Assembly: GCF_036227125.1 (NCBI RefSeq)
Contig: NZ_CP109435.1
Coordinates: 8,122,001-8,186,000 of the forward strand
DNA: 64,000 nucleotides
Source: Streptomyces sp. NBC_01485
GTDB taxonomy: Bacteria; Actinomycetota; Actinomycetes; Streptomycetales; Streptomycetaceae
Direction of reading: 5' to 3'
Part shown: piece after piece, positions 44,701 to 53,214 of the stretch
Position numbering within the stretch: position 1 is the stretch's first letter
Layout of the letters: each line of letters opens with the position of its first letter
Position numbers and translations under genes: made by a program
The notes under the pieces: generated by a model
What the model was told of the DNA's origin: nothing
The model's database searches: none
The model's input: only the letters and a program-made list of their open reading frames with translations

Positions 44701-47700
44701 AGACGTGGCGCCCTTGCTCACCGAGGCCCGGGACTCGGCGCTGTTCACCCACCAGGTCGTCGGGGCCATGAAGGTGCCGCGCCGGGCGTGGCGGCGTCTC
44801 GGTGTGCCGGCCTCGGGCTGGGCGAGTCACATCGCGGAGGCGTCGCCGAACCGGATACGGGTGGCCCTGGCCAATGAGCCGGGGGTGCACCTCATGGTCG
44901 TCAACGCGCCGGACTCCTGCGTCTTCGGCGGACCGGCCGAAGGCTGCGACCGTGTGCTGAAGCGGCTCCCTGACGTGCCCACCCTGCCCGTCGGGTATCA
45001 GATCGCGGCACACGTACCCGAGATCGAGGAGGTGCGGCACGAGTGGTGGCAGTTCCATCACCTGCCCACTCACCCCGTCCCCGGTGTGCGTTTCTACACC
45101 TGTGCGTCCGACGAGTGGTACACCCCGACCGCCGACACGGCCGCCGACGCGGTGACCACTCAAGGGCTGGGCCTCATCGACTTCGCCCGGACGGTGGAGC
45201 GGGCCTGGGAGGAGGGGGCACGGATCTTCGTCGAGCACGGTCCGCGCGGCCAGTGCTCCGGCTGGATCGGCCGCACCCTGGGCACGCGCGAGCACCTCGC
45301 GGTGGCGCTGGACGCCCCGGAGGGACGGGGTGTCCGTCAGATCTTCCACGTGGCCGCCGAGCTGACGGCGGCCGGGGTCGACCTCGACACGAACGCGCTG
45401 TACCGCCACCTGGCCGGGTCCGGGCCCGTGGCACGCTCCGCGGGACGACTGCTCACACTGGCCGCGCACCCGCCGGAGATCCGGCTGCCGCGGACGCGGC
45501 CGCACGGGCAGGGGATGGCTCCGGCGCCCGATCTGGCTCCGCCCCCCGAACCGGCTCCGGCCCTCGGCGAGCCGACGCCCGCAGCGTCGCCGGCCCTGGT
45601 GGGCGGCGTCACGGAGGCCCCCCTTCCCCCGCTTCCCCCGTCGGCGTCCGTTCCGTCCGGGGCCACCGCCGAGCCCGCGCCGATGACCTCGGTCCCCGCC
45701 GTGGGCGAGGGCGGACACCGGGCTCCGGACGAGAGGTGCGTCCAGGACGGGCACGGTGGCCTAGCGGCGATGGCCGTGGTGCACGCGCAGCTCGTGGCCG
45801 AGGCGCACCGCGGGTTCCTTGCCTCCCAGGCACAGACGCACGCGCGCTATCTCGCCGCACAGCAGTGGGCCGCGGAGCTGGCCGCCCGGGCGAGCCGTGT
45901 CACGGCCGGGGTCGCCCCGGCCCCGCCCGCCGACCGCGTTCCGCCGGTCACGCCACCCCTCACGCCGGTCACGCCCGCTCTTCCGGTGCCGGCCGCCGCC
46001 ACGGCACCCGTGGCGCCGCCCGGCTCTCCCACCGCGGCAGCCTTCCCCATAGCCGGTCCTCGTGAGCGGGCGGCGGACGACGGACCGCCGCAGGAGGCCG
46101 GCCGGGGGGAGCCGACAGGTCCGGCCTTCGGCAGGGCCGAGCTGGAACGCCTGGCCACGGGACCGGTGTCCGAGCTTTTCGGCCCGCGGTTCGCCGCCCA
46201 GGACCGGTACGCGCTGCAGACCCGGATGCCCGCGCCTCCCATGCTGCTCGCGGACCGGGTCACGGGAATCGACGCGGAACCCGCGTCCATGGGTACGGGC
46301 ACCATCTGGACGGAGACCGACATCCGGCTCGACAGCTGGTACCTGGACCCCACCGGCCGTGTCCCGGCCGGAATCATGGTCGAGGCGGGCCAGGCCGACC
46401 TGCTGCTGATCAGCTGGCTCGGTGTGGACCTGCTCAACCGGGGCGAGCGGGTCTACCGTCTGCTCGGCTGCGAACTGACCTTCCACGGCAGTCCGCCCGG
46501 CCCCGGCGAAACCCTGCGCTACGAGATCCACATCGACGGCCACGGCGAACACGGCGGCGTGCGCATCTTCTTCTTCCACTACGACGCCTACGTCGGTGAC
46601 GAACTGCGGCTGTCCATGCGAGAGGGACAGGCAGGGTTCTTCACGGCCGACGAACTGGCGAACGCGAAGGGCGTGTTGTGGAAACCGGAGGACAACCCGC
46701 CCGATCCGGCACGTCCGGCCGACCCACCCGTCGTGCCGGGCGCCGTCCGCGCCTTCGGGCCGGCGCAGGTCCGTGCGTTCGCCGAGGGCCGGCCCGTCGA
46801 CTGCTTCGGCTCCGACTGGGAGTTCACCCGCTCCCACATCCGCAGCCCGCGCATCGGGGACGGACGCCTCCGGCTGCTGCACAGCGTGCCGGTGTACGAC
46901 CCGGAGGGCGGGCCATGGGGCCGCGGATACCTGCGCGCCGAGACCCCCGTGTCGCCCGACGACTGGTCCTTCGAGGGACACTTCCCCAACGACCCCTGCA
47001 TGCCGGGCACTTTGATGTTCGAGGGCTGCCTCCAGGCGATGTCCTTCCACCTGGCCGCCGCCGGCTTCACCCTCGACCGCGACGGCTGGCGCTTCGAACC
47101 CGTCAGCGGCGTTGCGTACCCCATGTTCTGCCGGGGCCAGGTCACTCCGGACAGCCGGCTGCTGACGTACGAGGTCTTCGTGTCCGAGTTGTCGGCCGGA
47201 CCGGAACCGGTGCTGGTCGCCGACGTCCTGTGCTCGGTCGACGGGGTCCGGGCCTTCCACGTCCGCGGACTGGGTGTACGTCTCGTCCCGGACTGGCCGC
47301 TCACCCACTGGCGCCGGCTACGGCCGCCCGCCGTGCAGACCAGCGGTGCTCCGGTCCCCCACCGGGAGCTGGCGGGCCTGGCGGACCACCGGGAGAGCAC
47401 CGTGGTCGCGGAGGTGGACGGATTCCGCTACGACTACGCGGCCATGATCGCCTGTGCCTGGGGCCGGCCCAGTGAGGCGTTCGGCCCGGCCTACGCGCCC
47501 TTCGACAGCACGCGGAGGCTGGCGCGGCTGCCCGGACCGCCGTTCCACTTCATGAGCCGGGTGGTGCGGGCCGAAGGGCCGCCGTGGGTCATGGAGCCCG
47601 GCGCGGCGGTGGAGGTGGAGTACGACGTCCCGGAAGAAGTCTGGTACTTCGAGCAGAACGACTTCACCGGTGCGATGCCCTTCAGCGTGCTCATGGAGGT

Positions 47701-48604
47701 GGTGCTCCAGGCCAGCGGCTGGCTCGCCTCCTACGTCGGCTCGGCGCTCACCAGCGACAGCGATCTGCTCTTCCGCAACCTCGACGGCACCGGCACCGTC
47801 CACCGCGAAGTGACCCCCGGCATGGGCGTGCTGCACACCAGGACCACGCTGCGGGAGGTGTCCCGCAGCGGGGAGATGATCATCCAGTCCTTCGAGGTGG
47901 AGTGCGCCTGCGCCGGCGAACCCGTGTTCTCCCTCACCACGGTGTTCGGCTTCTTCCCGCCGAGCGTCTTCGACCACCAGGTCGGGCTTCCCCCGACCGA
48001 TGAGGAGTCGGCGCTGCTCTCCGCCGACAGTCCCTTCGCCGTCGAACTGGGCTCCCGTCCGCAGCGGTACTTCTCCGGCCCCCTGCGTCTGCCCGGTCCG
48101 ATGCTGCTGATGCTCGACCGCGTCACGGGCTACTGGCCGGACGCCGGAAGTGCCGGCCTGGGACGGCTGCGCGCCGTGAAGGACGTGGACCCCGCGGAGT
48201 GGTTCTTCCAGGCCCACTTCTTCCAGGACCCCGTGCAGCCCGGATCACTCGGCGTCCAGGCCATGTGCCAGCTCCTGCAGTTCTACGCCGTCGAACGCGG
48301 ACTCGGTTCCGGCTTCCCGGCCCCGCGGTTCGAACCCGTCCTGACCGGCCGGGCCGTGAACTGGAAGTACCGGGGCCAGGTCACACCGCGCACCGGGCGG
48401 ATCACCGTCGAGCTGGAGATCCGCGAGGTCGTCGAGGACGAGCACGAGGTACGCGTGACCGCCGACGGCTGGCTGTGGGCCGACGGCACCCGCATCTACC
48501 AGGTGCGGGGTCTGGGCATCGGCATCACCTCCGGCACTACGAGTGCTACTGAACCGCCCCGCTGCGCGCTTGTGAACATGGACGGAGACGCACATGGCGA
48601 GTGA
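41702..48604 (+). CDS. PfaC-like synthase with built-in AT (KS-CLF-AT-hotdog x4)
   Basis: A 2300-aa protein. KS is about 5-440 with Cys194 (DAACASS), ECHATGTAIGD and NIGHTITAAG. A chain-length-factor-like second KS is about 490-700 and lacks the active Cys (SAEEASG where a Cys is expected). AT is about 830-1230 with Ser986 in LGYSSGES. A Pro/Ala-rich linker (about 1270-1475) precedes four FabA-type hotdog units, of which the second (GHFPNDPCMPGTLM, His1760) and fourth (AHFFQDPVQPGSLG, His2172) keep the His-x-Pro signature. Marine PfaC has KS-CLF-DH-DH and a separate PfaB AT, so here PfaB- and PfaC-like functions are fused. There is no ACP and no ER. The start overlaps the upstream stop (ATGA). 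Confidence 0.92.
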   Translation: MSVMDFEPIAVVGRGCVLPGASDPDRLWRNVLAGEVSLGPVPAGRWRVAHRWVMGGPDDSSDRTWSDVGGYVRDCPPASGWATARLAVEPPGSGHRPPAAEPDDLGPLLQWTLHGVGSALREAGQERLLPRTGLIMGNLSYPPTGLAAYAEHVWRGTGSERPHPYHRFSSGLPARLTARALGLGCGGLALDAACASSLYAIALACEQLQDGRADLMVAGGVNAADALFLHISFCGLSALSRTGRSRPFERGADGLVPGEGAAFVALMRLSDALSADTRILGVVRGVGLSNDGRGQGLLVPSVAGQRRAMEAAYRAAGVPPQSVGLLECHATGTAIGDAVEVRSTAGVFSGCDDLPVGSVKSNIGHTITAAGAVGLLKVLGALGSGVRPPTLGVEEPLAELEGTPLRPLQEAEDWSGARRAAVSAFGFGGNNAHLVVDAWTADDTGGPALPAAPAGASRRREEANGPRPAVAVVAVGARVADGGDAADLSRSLMRGEPRPGRRSTVDVALDGLRFPPLDLHDTLPQQLLVLEAAREAAATVTLPRDGTMVLVGMGCDPEAARPIARWRVPEWLLTPEEAADEARTAELRDAVRPPQTSAAVIGAMPNIVANRINAQLDLAGPSFTVSAEEASGLAALEIGARALRAGKADAVLVGAVDLSCEPVHRAALAEAGLDAAPGDAAVVLVLKRLDDARRAGEAVLAVLDEDGTGPAGLTVGDPRPDGESAAPAGQSPQADGTGPAAGLDAAGDHFDPCALYGRAHAASGLLSVAVAVLALRHRARPRAGAAALPALEEDMSAEVTSLPLGGGPARTRLRAEDRAPFVDAPPPRLSVYSGRDRTEVLGALAAGRESGAGPARLVLCAASPAEHADLAARARRWLLGQGVRPVGAAFRERPLEGDVAFVYSGGSMAYHGMGREVMLAFPDQLDAVRERVGDLRSVVGWAFTAREAAPPHPLDQIGGASVLGQLHTRVTWDLLGLRPRAALGYSSGESVALAALGAWRDVAPLLTEARDSALFTHQVVGAMKVPRRAWRRLGVPASGWASHIAEASPNRIRVALANEPGVHLMVVNAPDSCVFGGPAEGCDRVLKRLPDVPTLPVGYQIAAHVPEIEEVRHEWWQFHHLPTHPVPGVRFYTCASDEWYTPTADTAADAVTTQGLGLIDFARTVERAWEEGARIFVEHGPRGQCSGWIGRTLGTREHLAVALDAPEGRGVRQIFHVAAELTAAGVDLDTNALYRHLAGSGPVARSAGRLLTLAAHPPEIRLPRTRPHGQGMAPAPDLAPPPEPAPALGEPTPAASPALVGGVTEAPLPPLPPSASVPSGATAEPAPMTSVPAVGEGGHRAPDERCVQDGHGGLAAMAVVHAQLVAEAHRGFLASQAQTHARYLAAQQWAAELAARASRVTAGVAPAPPADRVPPVTPPLTPVTPALPVPAAATAPVAPPGSPTAAAFPIAGPRERAADDGPPQEAGRGEPTGPAFGRAELERLATGPVSELFGPRFAAQDRYALQTRMPAPPMLLADRVTGIDAEPASMGTGTIWTETDIRLDSWYLDPTGRVPAGIMVEAGQADLLLISWLGVDLLNRGERVYRLLGCELTFHGSPPGPGETLRYEIHIDGHGEHGGVRIFFFHYDAYVGDELRLSMREGQAGFFTADELANAKGVLWKPEDNPPDPARPADPPVVPGAVRAFGPAQVRAFAEGRPVDCFGSDWEFTRSHIRSPRIGDGRLRLLHSVPVYDPEGGPWGRGYLRAETPVSPDDWSFEGHFPNDPCMPGTLMFEGCLQAMSFHLAAAGFTLDRDGWRFEPVSGVAYPMFCRGQVTPDSRLLTYEVFVSELSAGPEPVLVADVLCSVDGVRAFHVRGLGVRLVPDWPLTHWRRLRPPAVQTSGAPVPHRELAGLADHRESTVVAEVDGFRYDYAAMIACAWGRPSEAFGPAYAPFDSTRRLARLPGPPFHFMSRVVRAEGPPWVMEPGAAVEVEYDVPEEVWYFEQNDFTGAMPFSVLMEVVLQASGWLASYVGSALTSDSDLLFRNLDGTGTVHREVTPGMGVLHTRTTLREVSRSGEMIIQSFEVECACAGEPVFSLTTVFGFFPPSVFDHQVGLPPTDEESALLSADSPFAVELGSRPQRYFSGPLRLPGPMLLMLDRVTGYWPDAGSAGLGRLRAVKDVDPAEWFFQAHFFQDPVQPGSLGVQAMCQLLQFYAVERGLGSGFPAPRFEPVLTGRAVNWKYRGQVTPRTGRITVELEIREVVEDEHEVRVTADGWLWADGTRIYQVRGLGIGITSGTTSATEPPRCALVNMDGDAHGE

Positions 48605-50621
48605 CCAGGGCTTCGCGGACACACCCGACATGCCCGGCCCGGTGGATTTCGGCGCGGAGGCCGTGAGCCGAAACCTGGGCATCCTGAGCGACCGCGAACA
48701 GGCCGCGCTGCGGGCGGCGACCGTACTGGTGGCCGGTTGCGGCAGCGTCGGCGGCGCGGTGGTCGAACCGCTGGTGCGCCTGGGCGTCAACCGCTTCCGG
48801 CTCGCCGACCCCGACCGTTTCGATGTGTCCAACCTCAACCGGCAGGCCTGCGTGGTGGAAGACGTGGGCAAGGCCAAACCCGAGGTGCTCGCACGCCGTG
48901 TGCAGGCGATCAACCCGTGCGCCGAGGTCCGCGTCTACGCGGAGGGGCTGACGCTGGAGAATCTCGATGAAGCGCTCGACGGTGCGCACATCGCCTTCGA
49001 TGCCATCGACCCCGCGATGTCCTCCTGGGTCAAGTACCAACTGCACGCCGGCGCCGCCCGGCGGGGTATCCCCGTCGTCGCCGGAGTGGACTGGGGCGGG
49101 AAGCCCGCGGTGTTCGTCTTCGACTACCGACGCAACCCCGTGCCGTTCCACGGGAAGGCCACCGCCGAATCACACCGGGAGAACCGGTTGTGGGACTCCG
49201 TGCGGTGGTTCGGCAGAACCCACTTCCCCACCGACTACCTTCCCGTGCTGTCCGACCGGCTGGAGAACGGGGGGACCTGGCCGCAGATCTCCTACTGCGT
49301 CATGGCCATGGGCGCGCTCAGCAGCAGGGTCATCGTCGACCTGCTGATGAATCGCCGAGTGCGTCCCGTCGTCACGGTGGACCTGCACGCCGCGGCCATG
49401 CCCTGGACGGCCGCGGTGGTGTACCGGGCACGCATGCCGCTGGAACTGGCACGGACCCTGCGGACCATACGCCGAGTGACCCGGAGCGGCGGTGCGTCGC
49501 AGCCCGTCGTGAGCGGACCGGAGCGGCGCCGGCTGCCTCAGGGACTCGTTCCGCTGCTGGAAGGCGCCCGGCTCGCCCCTTCGCCGTACAACTCCCAGCC
49601 GTGGCATTTCGACATCCTGGACGACAAAACCATCGGCCTGGCGCCGCAGACCGGACGCTGGCCCGCGGCCGCCCCGGACCGGCTGGGCTGGGCCGAAGCC
49701 CTCGGCTGTGCCCTGGCCGCCATGTCCGTTCTGGCGCACGGTGACTGGGAACCCTCCGCGTCCGTCGCCACCCGACTCACGCAGATGGCCGACGGCCCCT
49801 CGGACTCCGAGTCGGATACGTCCGTCGGCCGGTTCCATCTCGATCGTCTGCGCGGCGGCGTCCTGATCCGGCAGGGCGTGCTGGGCTTACGCAGCACCCA
49901 CCGCGGCGACATGTTGCGCACGCCGATCGAGAACACCACGGCGAAACTCATCGAGAAGCTGTGCGTCGACCGGAAGATCACCCTCGACATGGTCACCGGT
50001 GCCGCGGCGCTCGACCGCATGGCCAGGGCCGAACACGGTGCCCTCACAGCGATCGACCCCGGCCGGACCGAGGAGGTCTGGACCTGGCTGCGGGAGCGTG
50101 CCCGCACCCCGTCCGGCCGTGGCTCCTTCGGTGCCGCTCACGACCTGTTCGCCACCGCCGGCGTCACCGGGTTCCTCGCCCGGGCCGTGGACGGGGTGTC
50201 GGTCCCCAGGCAGGTGGCGGGCCGCACGCTGATCGGCGCGGTCGCGCGAGAACGCGCTCGACTGCTGCGCCACTGCGGAGCTGTGCTCGTGCTGCGCGGG
50301 CCCCGCAGGACCGTCGGAGACCGGATCAGAGCCGGGGAGTCCCTGATGCACGTGTGGCTGGCCCTGGTCGAAAACGGATACGCCGCGCAACCACTGCGAA
50401 CGGAGTTCAGCCCGCTGCCGGCCCCGTCGGCGTTCGGCCTCCCCGGTGACGACCAGGTCCTGGCGGTCCTGCGTGTGGGCAGAGCCATCGTGCCACCTGC
50501 CGCCAAGGCGGTGCGCTGCCCGGTCGAGTCGTCCGTGCGATGGCTCGACCAGACAGCCGACCAGCGTCCGGCCGACCACTCCAGCCGTACCAGCCCGGGA
50601 CGTCCGTACCTCAACCCGTAG
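48594..50621 (+). CDS. ThiF-nitroreductase fusion (Rv1355c-like)
   Basis: A 675-aa two-domain protein. Residues about 20-260 are a ThiF/MoeB/E1-like adenylyltransferase: VLVAGCGSVGGAVVEPLVRL, DPDRFDVSNLNRQACVVEDV, GKAKPEVLARRVQAINP and IAFDAIDPAMSSWVKY. Residues about 315-620 are a nitroreductase-like flavoprotein: LLEGARLAPSPYNSQPWHF. The layout matches the actinobacterial Rv1355c/MoeY-like proteins of unknown function. I see no CxxC zinc pairs of the usual ThiF/MoeB. A TTA codon is at 49887-49889. It overlaps the PfaC gene by 11 nt. Adenylation of a carboxylate or small protein plus a redox step on the lipid product is a possible role (inference). Confidence 0.85.
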   Translation: MASDQGFADTPDMPGPVDFGAEAVSRNLGILSDREQAALRAATVLVAGCGSVGGAVVEPLVRLGVNRFRLADPDRFDVSNLNRQACVVEDVGKAKPEVLARRVQAINPCAEVRVYAEGLTLENLDEALDGAHIAFDAIDPAMSSWVKYQLHAGAARRGIPVVAGVDWGGKPAVFVFDYRRNPVPFHGKATAESHRENRLWDSVRWFGRTHFPTDYLPVLSDRLENGGTWPQISYCVMAMGALSSRVIVDLLMNRRVRPVVTVDLHAAAMPWTAAVVYRARMPLELARTLRTIRRVTRSGGASQPVVSGPERRRLPQGLVPLLEGARLAPSPYNSQPWHFDILDDKTIGLAPQTGRWPAAAPDRLGWAEALGCALAAMSVLAHGDWEPSASVATRLTQMADGPSDSESDTSVGRFHLDRLRGGVLIRQGVLGLRSTHRGDMLRTPIENTTAKLIEKLCVDRKITLDMVTGAAALDRMARAEHGALTAIDPGRTEEVWTWLRERARTPSGRGSFGAAHDLFATAGVTGFLARAVDGVSVPRQVAGRTLIGAVARERARLLRHCGAVLVLRGPRRTVGDRIRAGESLMHVWLALVENGYAAQPLRTEFSPLPAPSAFGLPGDDQVLAVLRVGRAIVPPAAKAVRCPVESSVRWLDQTADQRPADHSSRTSPGRPYLNP

Positions 50622-50648
50622 TGCTTCACACACCCGCGAGGTAACGAA

Positions 50649-51908
50649 ATGAGTGACCAGCACCTCACCGAACTCGCCGAGTTCGCCCGCCGCAACTCCC
50701 CCTATTACCAGGATCTCTACGCAGGCGTGAAAACGGACGGGCCCCTCCTCCCCGAGGATCTCCCCGTCATCGACCACGCCGGTTTCTGGGCGGCCAACAC
50801 GCTCCGGAACAATCGGGTGCTGACCTCGCGCCAGGTCGACGGCGTCGTCTTCAAGACCGGCGGCACCACCAACGACCCCAAGATGACCGTCTACACCCGG
50901 GCCGAGCTGCACGCCATGGCGCGACTGCAGGGAGACGGTTACGCGGAGGCCGGTCTGCGTACCGGTGATCGTGTCGCCAACTTCTTCTACGCCGGGGAGC
51001 TCTACGCCAGCTTCCTGTTCAACGTGCTGTGTCTGCAGGAGACCTCGGTCCCGGTCGTCCACCTGCCGATCGCGGGGACCCCTTCACCCGCCACCATGGC
51101 GGAGATGATGGCGGAGCACGAGGCGACCGTCGCTCTGTCCACACCGACCACCCTCAGCCAGGTCGCGGCGCACCTCGTGGCCCAGAACGAACAGTTGCCG
51201 TCCGTCCGTCTCTTCCTGTTCGGAGGCGAGGCGTTCTACGAGGACCAGCGTCCTCTGATCGCCAAGGCCTTCCCCAACGCGGATGTCCGCTCGCTGGGGT
51301 ACGCCTCCGTCGACGCGGGCGTCCTGGCCGCGCCCGTCCGGGGCGAACCGGACGCCCGCGTCCATCGCGTCCACCGGCTGCAGAAGTCGCTGGAGATCGT
51401 GGACGGGAACACCGGCGAGCCGATCCGGGAACCGGGACGGCCGGGGCGGTTGCTCGTCACCGACCTGGTCCGGCGGCTGATGCCGATCATCCGGTACCCG
51501 GTGGGCGACACGGCGGAATGGGTGGACTACGAAGACCGCCGGTTCCGCCTGCTGGGCCGGTCCGAGGAAGGTGCCCGGGTCGGACCGGTCACCGTCTACG
51601 TGGAGGACCTGCGGGCGGTGGTGGAGGAGGTATCGGGTCACCAGCTCATCTCGGGGATACAGGCGGTGCAGCGCCGCCGGGACTCCAAGGACGAACTGGC
51701 GTTGCGGATCGCGGGTGAGATCAGCGACGCCCAGCAGCTCGCCGCCTCCGTGATCAGGCGTTTCGAGGAACTGCGCCCGATGTTCGCCCAACACGTCCGG
51801 GCCGGTCTGATCAACCCGCTGAAGGTCGAGTACGTCCCGCTGTCGGAACTGGAGGTCAACACGCGCAGCGGCAAGATCGTCCGGCTGGTCGATCAGCGCC
51901 TGGACTGA
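50649..51908 (+). CDS. PaaK-like adenylate-forming enzyme
   Basis: A 419-aa protein of the phenylacetate-CoA ligase-like branch of the ANL superfamily. Motifs are ARRNSPYYQDLYAG (typical N terminus), the P-loop FKTGGTTNDPKMTVYT, LFLFGGEAFYEDQRPLI, YASVDAGV at the place of the YG.TE motif, MPIIRYPVGDTAEWVDYED, and a small C-terminal lobe with LEVNTRSGKIVRLVD. It activates a carboxylate with ATP, then transfers it to CoA, an ACP or another acceptor. The substrate is unknown. The ATG has a GAGGT site. It follows the ThiF-nitroreductase gene by 27 nt and may load a starter or release the finished chain. Confidence 0.88.
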   Translation: MSDQHLTELAEFARRNSPYYQDLYAGVKTDGPLLPEDLPVIDHAGFWAANTLRNNRVLTSRQVDGVVFKTGGTTNDPKMTVYTRAELHAMARLQGDGYAEAGLRTGDRVANFFYAGELYASFLFNVLCLQETSVPVVHLPIAGTPSPATMAEMMAEHEATVALSTPTTLSQVAAHLVAQNEQLPSVRLFLFGGEAFYEDQRPLIAKAFPNADVRSLGYASVDAGVLAAPVRGEPDARVHRVHRLQKSLEIVDGNTGEPIREPGRPGRLLVTDLVRRLMPIIRYPVGDTAEWVDYEDRRFRLLGRSEEGARVGPVTVYVEDLRAVVEEVSGHQLISGIQAVQRRRDSKDELALRIAGEISDAQQLAASVIRRFEELRPMFAQHVRAGLINPLKVEYVPLSELEVNTRSGKIVRLVDQRLD

Positions 51909-51968
51909 GCATGGCGGCAAGACCCCGACCACAACGGCCCGAACGCCCGTACGTGAGGAGAACCCGTC

Positions 51969-53132
51969 ATGCTGCCACTCGGTGTGGCCACCCGCAGGTC
52001 ACCGTGGATGACCGAAGAACTGTCCGCGCTGCGTGATCTGGCACGCTCCTTCTGCGCGAAGGAGATCGCCCCGTACCGGGCCCACTGGGAGGAGACCGGC
52101 CAGGTGGACCGGGAGCTGTGGCACAGGGCCGGTGCCGTCGGTCTGCTCTGCCTGAGCGTGCCCGAACAGTACGGCGGCGGAGGCGGCGGCATCGCTCACG
52201 AGGCGATCATCCACGAGGAGCGCGCCAGAGTCGGCGACACCGGCTGGGGTGTCGGCGTGCACAACAGTGTGGCGGCCCACTACCTCTCCGCCTACGGCAC
52301 ACAGGAGCAACGACGGCGTTGGCTGCCGCGCATGGCCACGGGTGACCTGGTGGCCGCGATCGCGATGACCGAACCCGGTGCCGGCTCCGATCTCAAAGGC
52401 ATCAGGACCGCGGCCGTCAGGCACGGCGATCACTACGTCGTCGACGGCTCGAAAACCTTCATCACCAATGGCCGCCAGGCCGACCTGATCATCGTGGTGG
52501 TACGTACCCGACCTGGCACCGACCGTTCCGGACTGTCCCTGTTGGTGGTGGAGACGGCACAGGCGGCCGGGTTCAGCCGTGGTCCGGCGCTCGCCAAGGT
52601 GGGGATGAAGGCGCAGGACACCTGCCCGTTGTTCTTCGACGGTGTCAGGGTCGCGGCCGACAACCTGCTGGGCGGCGTCGAAGGACAGGCGTTCGCCCAG
52701 ATGATGCAGCAACTGCCGCGCGAACGGCTGGTCGTGGCCATCGACTGCGTGGCCGTCATGGAGCAGGCTCTGGCCTCCACCGTCGAATACGTCAAACAGC
52801 GGACAGCGTTCGACCGCGAACTGATCCGGTTCCAGAACACCCGGATGAAACTGGCCGAGGCGGCCACCGAGGTGACCGTCACCCGCACCTTCATCGACGA
52901 GTGCATCCAGCGGTTCGACAGCGGCGCACTGGACGACGCCACAGCCTCGATGGCCAAGTGGTGGGCCTCGGACCGGCTGGGCCGCGTGGTCGACGAATGC
53001 GTACAGCTCTTCGGCGGCTACGGATACATGACGGAGTACCCGATCGCGCGCGCCTTCGCCGACGCCCGGGTGCAGCGCATCTTCGGCGGCACGAACGAGC
53101 TGATGAAAGAGCTCATCGCCCGCTCCCTGTGA
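51969..53132 (+). CDS. Acyl-CoA dehydrogenase, long-chain type
   Basis: A 387-aa FAD enzyme. Motifs are IAMTEPGAGSDLKGIRTAA, DGSKTFITNGRQADLIIVVV, QQLPRERLVVAIDCVAVMEQ, VQLFGGYGYMTEYPIARAF and RIFGGTNELMKELIARSL. Gly replaces the medium-chain catalytic Glu in FGGTNE, and the Glu in LPRERL matches the long-chain/isovaleryl position, so it should be active and accept long or branched acyl groups. GAGGAG lies about 8 nt before the ATG. This is the second acyl-CoA dehydrogenase of the operon; the pair may introduce two unsaturations or shorten the chain. Confidence 0.93.
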   Translation: MLPLGVATRRSPWMTEELSALRDLARSFCAKEIAPYRAHWEETGQVDRELWHRAGAVGLLCLSVPEQYGGGGGGIAHEAIIHEERARVGDTGWGVGVHNSVAAHYLSAYGTQEQRRRWLPRMATGDLVAAIAMTEPGAGSDLKGIRTAAVRHGDHYVVDGSKTFITNGRQADLIIVVVRTRPGTDRSGLSLLVVETAQAAGFSRGPALAKVGMKAQDTCPLFFDGVRVAADNLLGGVEGQAFAQMMQQLPRERLVVAIDCVAVMEQALASTVEYVKQRTAFDRELIRFQNTRMKLAEAATEVTVTRTFIDECIQRFDSGALDDATASMAKWWASDRLGRVVDECVQLFGGYGYMTEYPIARAFADARVQRIFGGTNELMKELIARSL

Positions 53133-53214
53133 GATCCGCCCCACGAGGGCAGGTACCGCGGCCGGCGCAGATCCTGCACCGGCCTCACCGGCCCACAGTC
53201 AGGAGACTCCGCAG

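Noticed and set aside
41261..45754. 1497-aa minus-strand open frame across the Pfa genes
   Set aside because: Low-complexity Arg/Gly/Pro composition and no domains; it mirrors the PfaA/PfaC coding strand.
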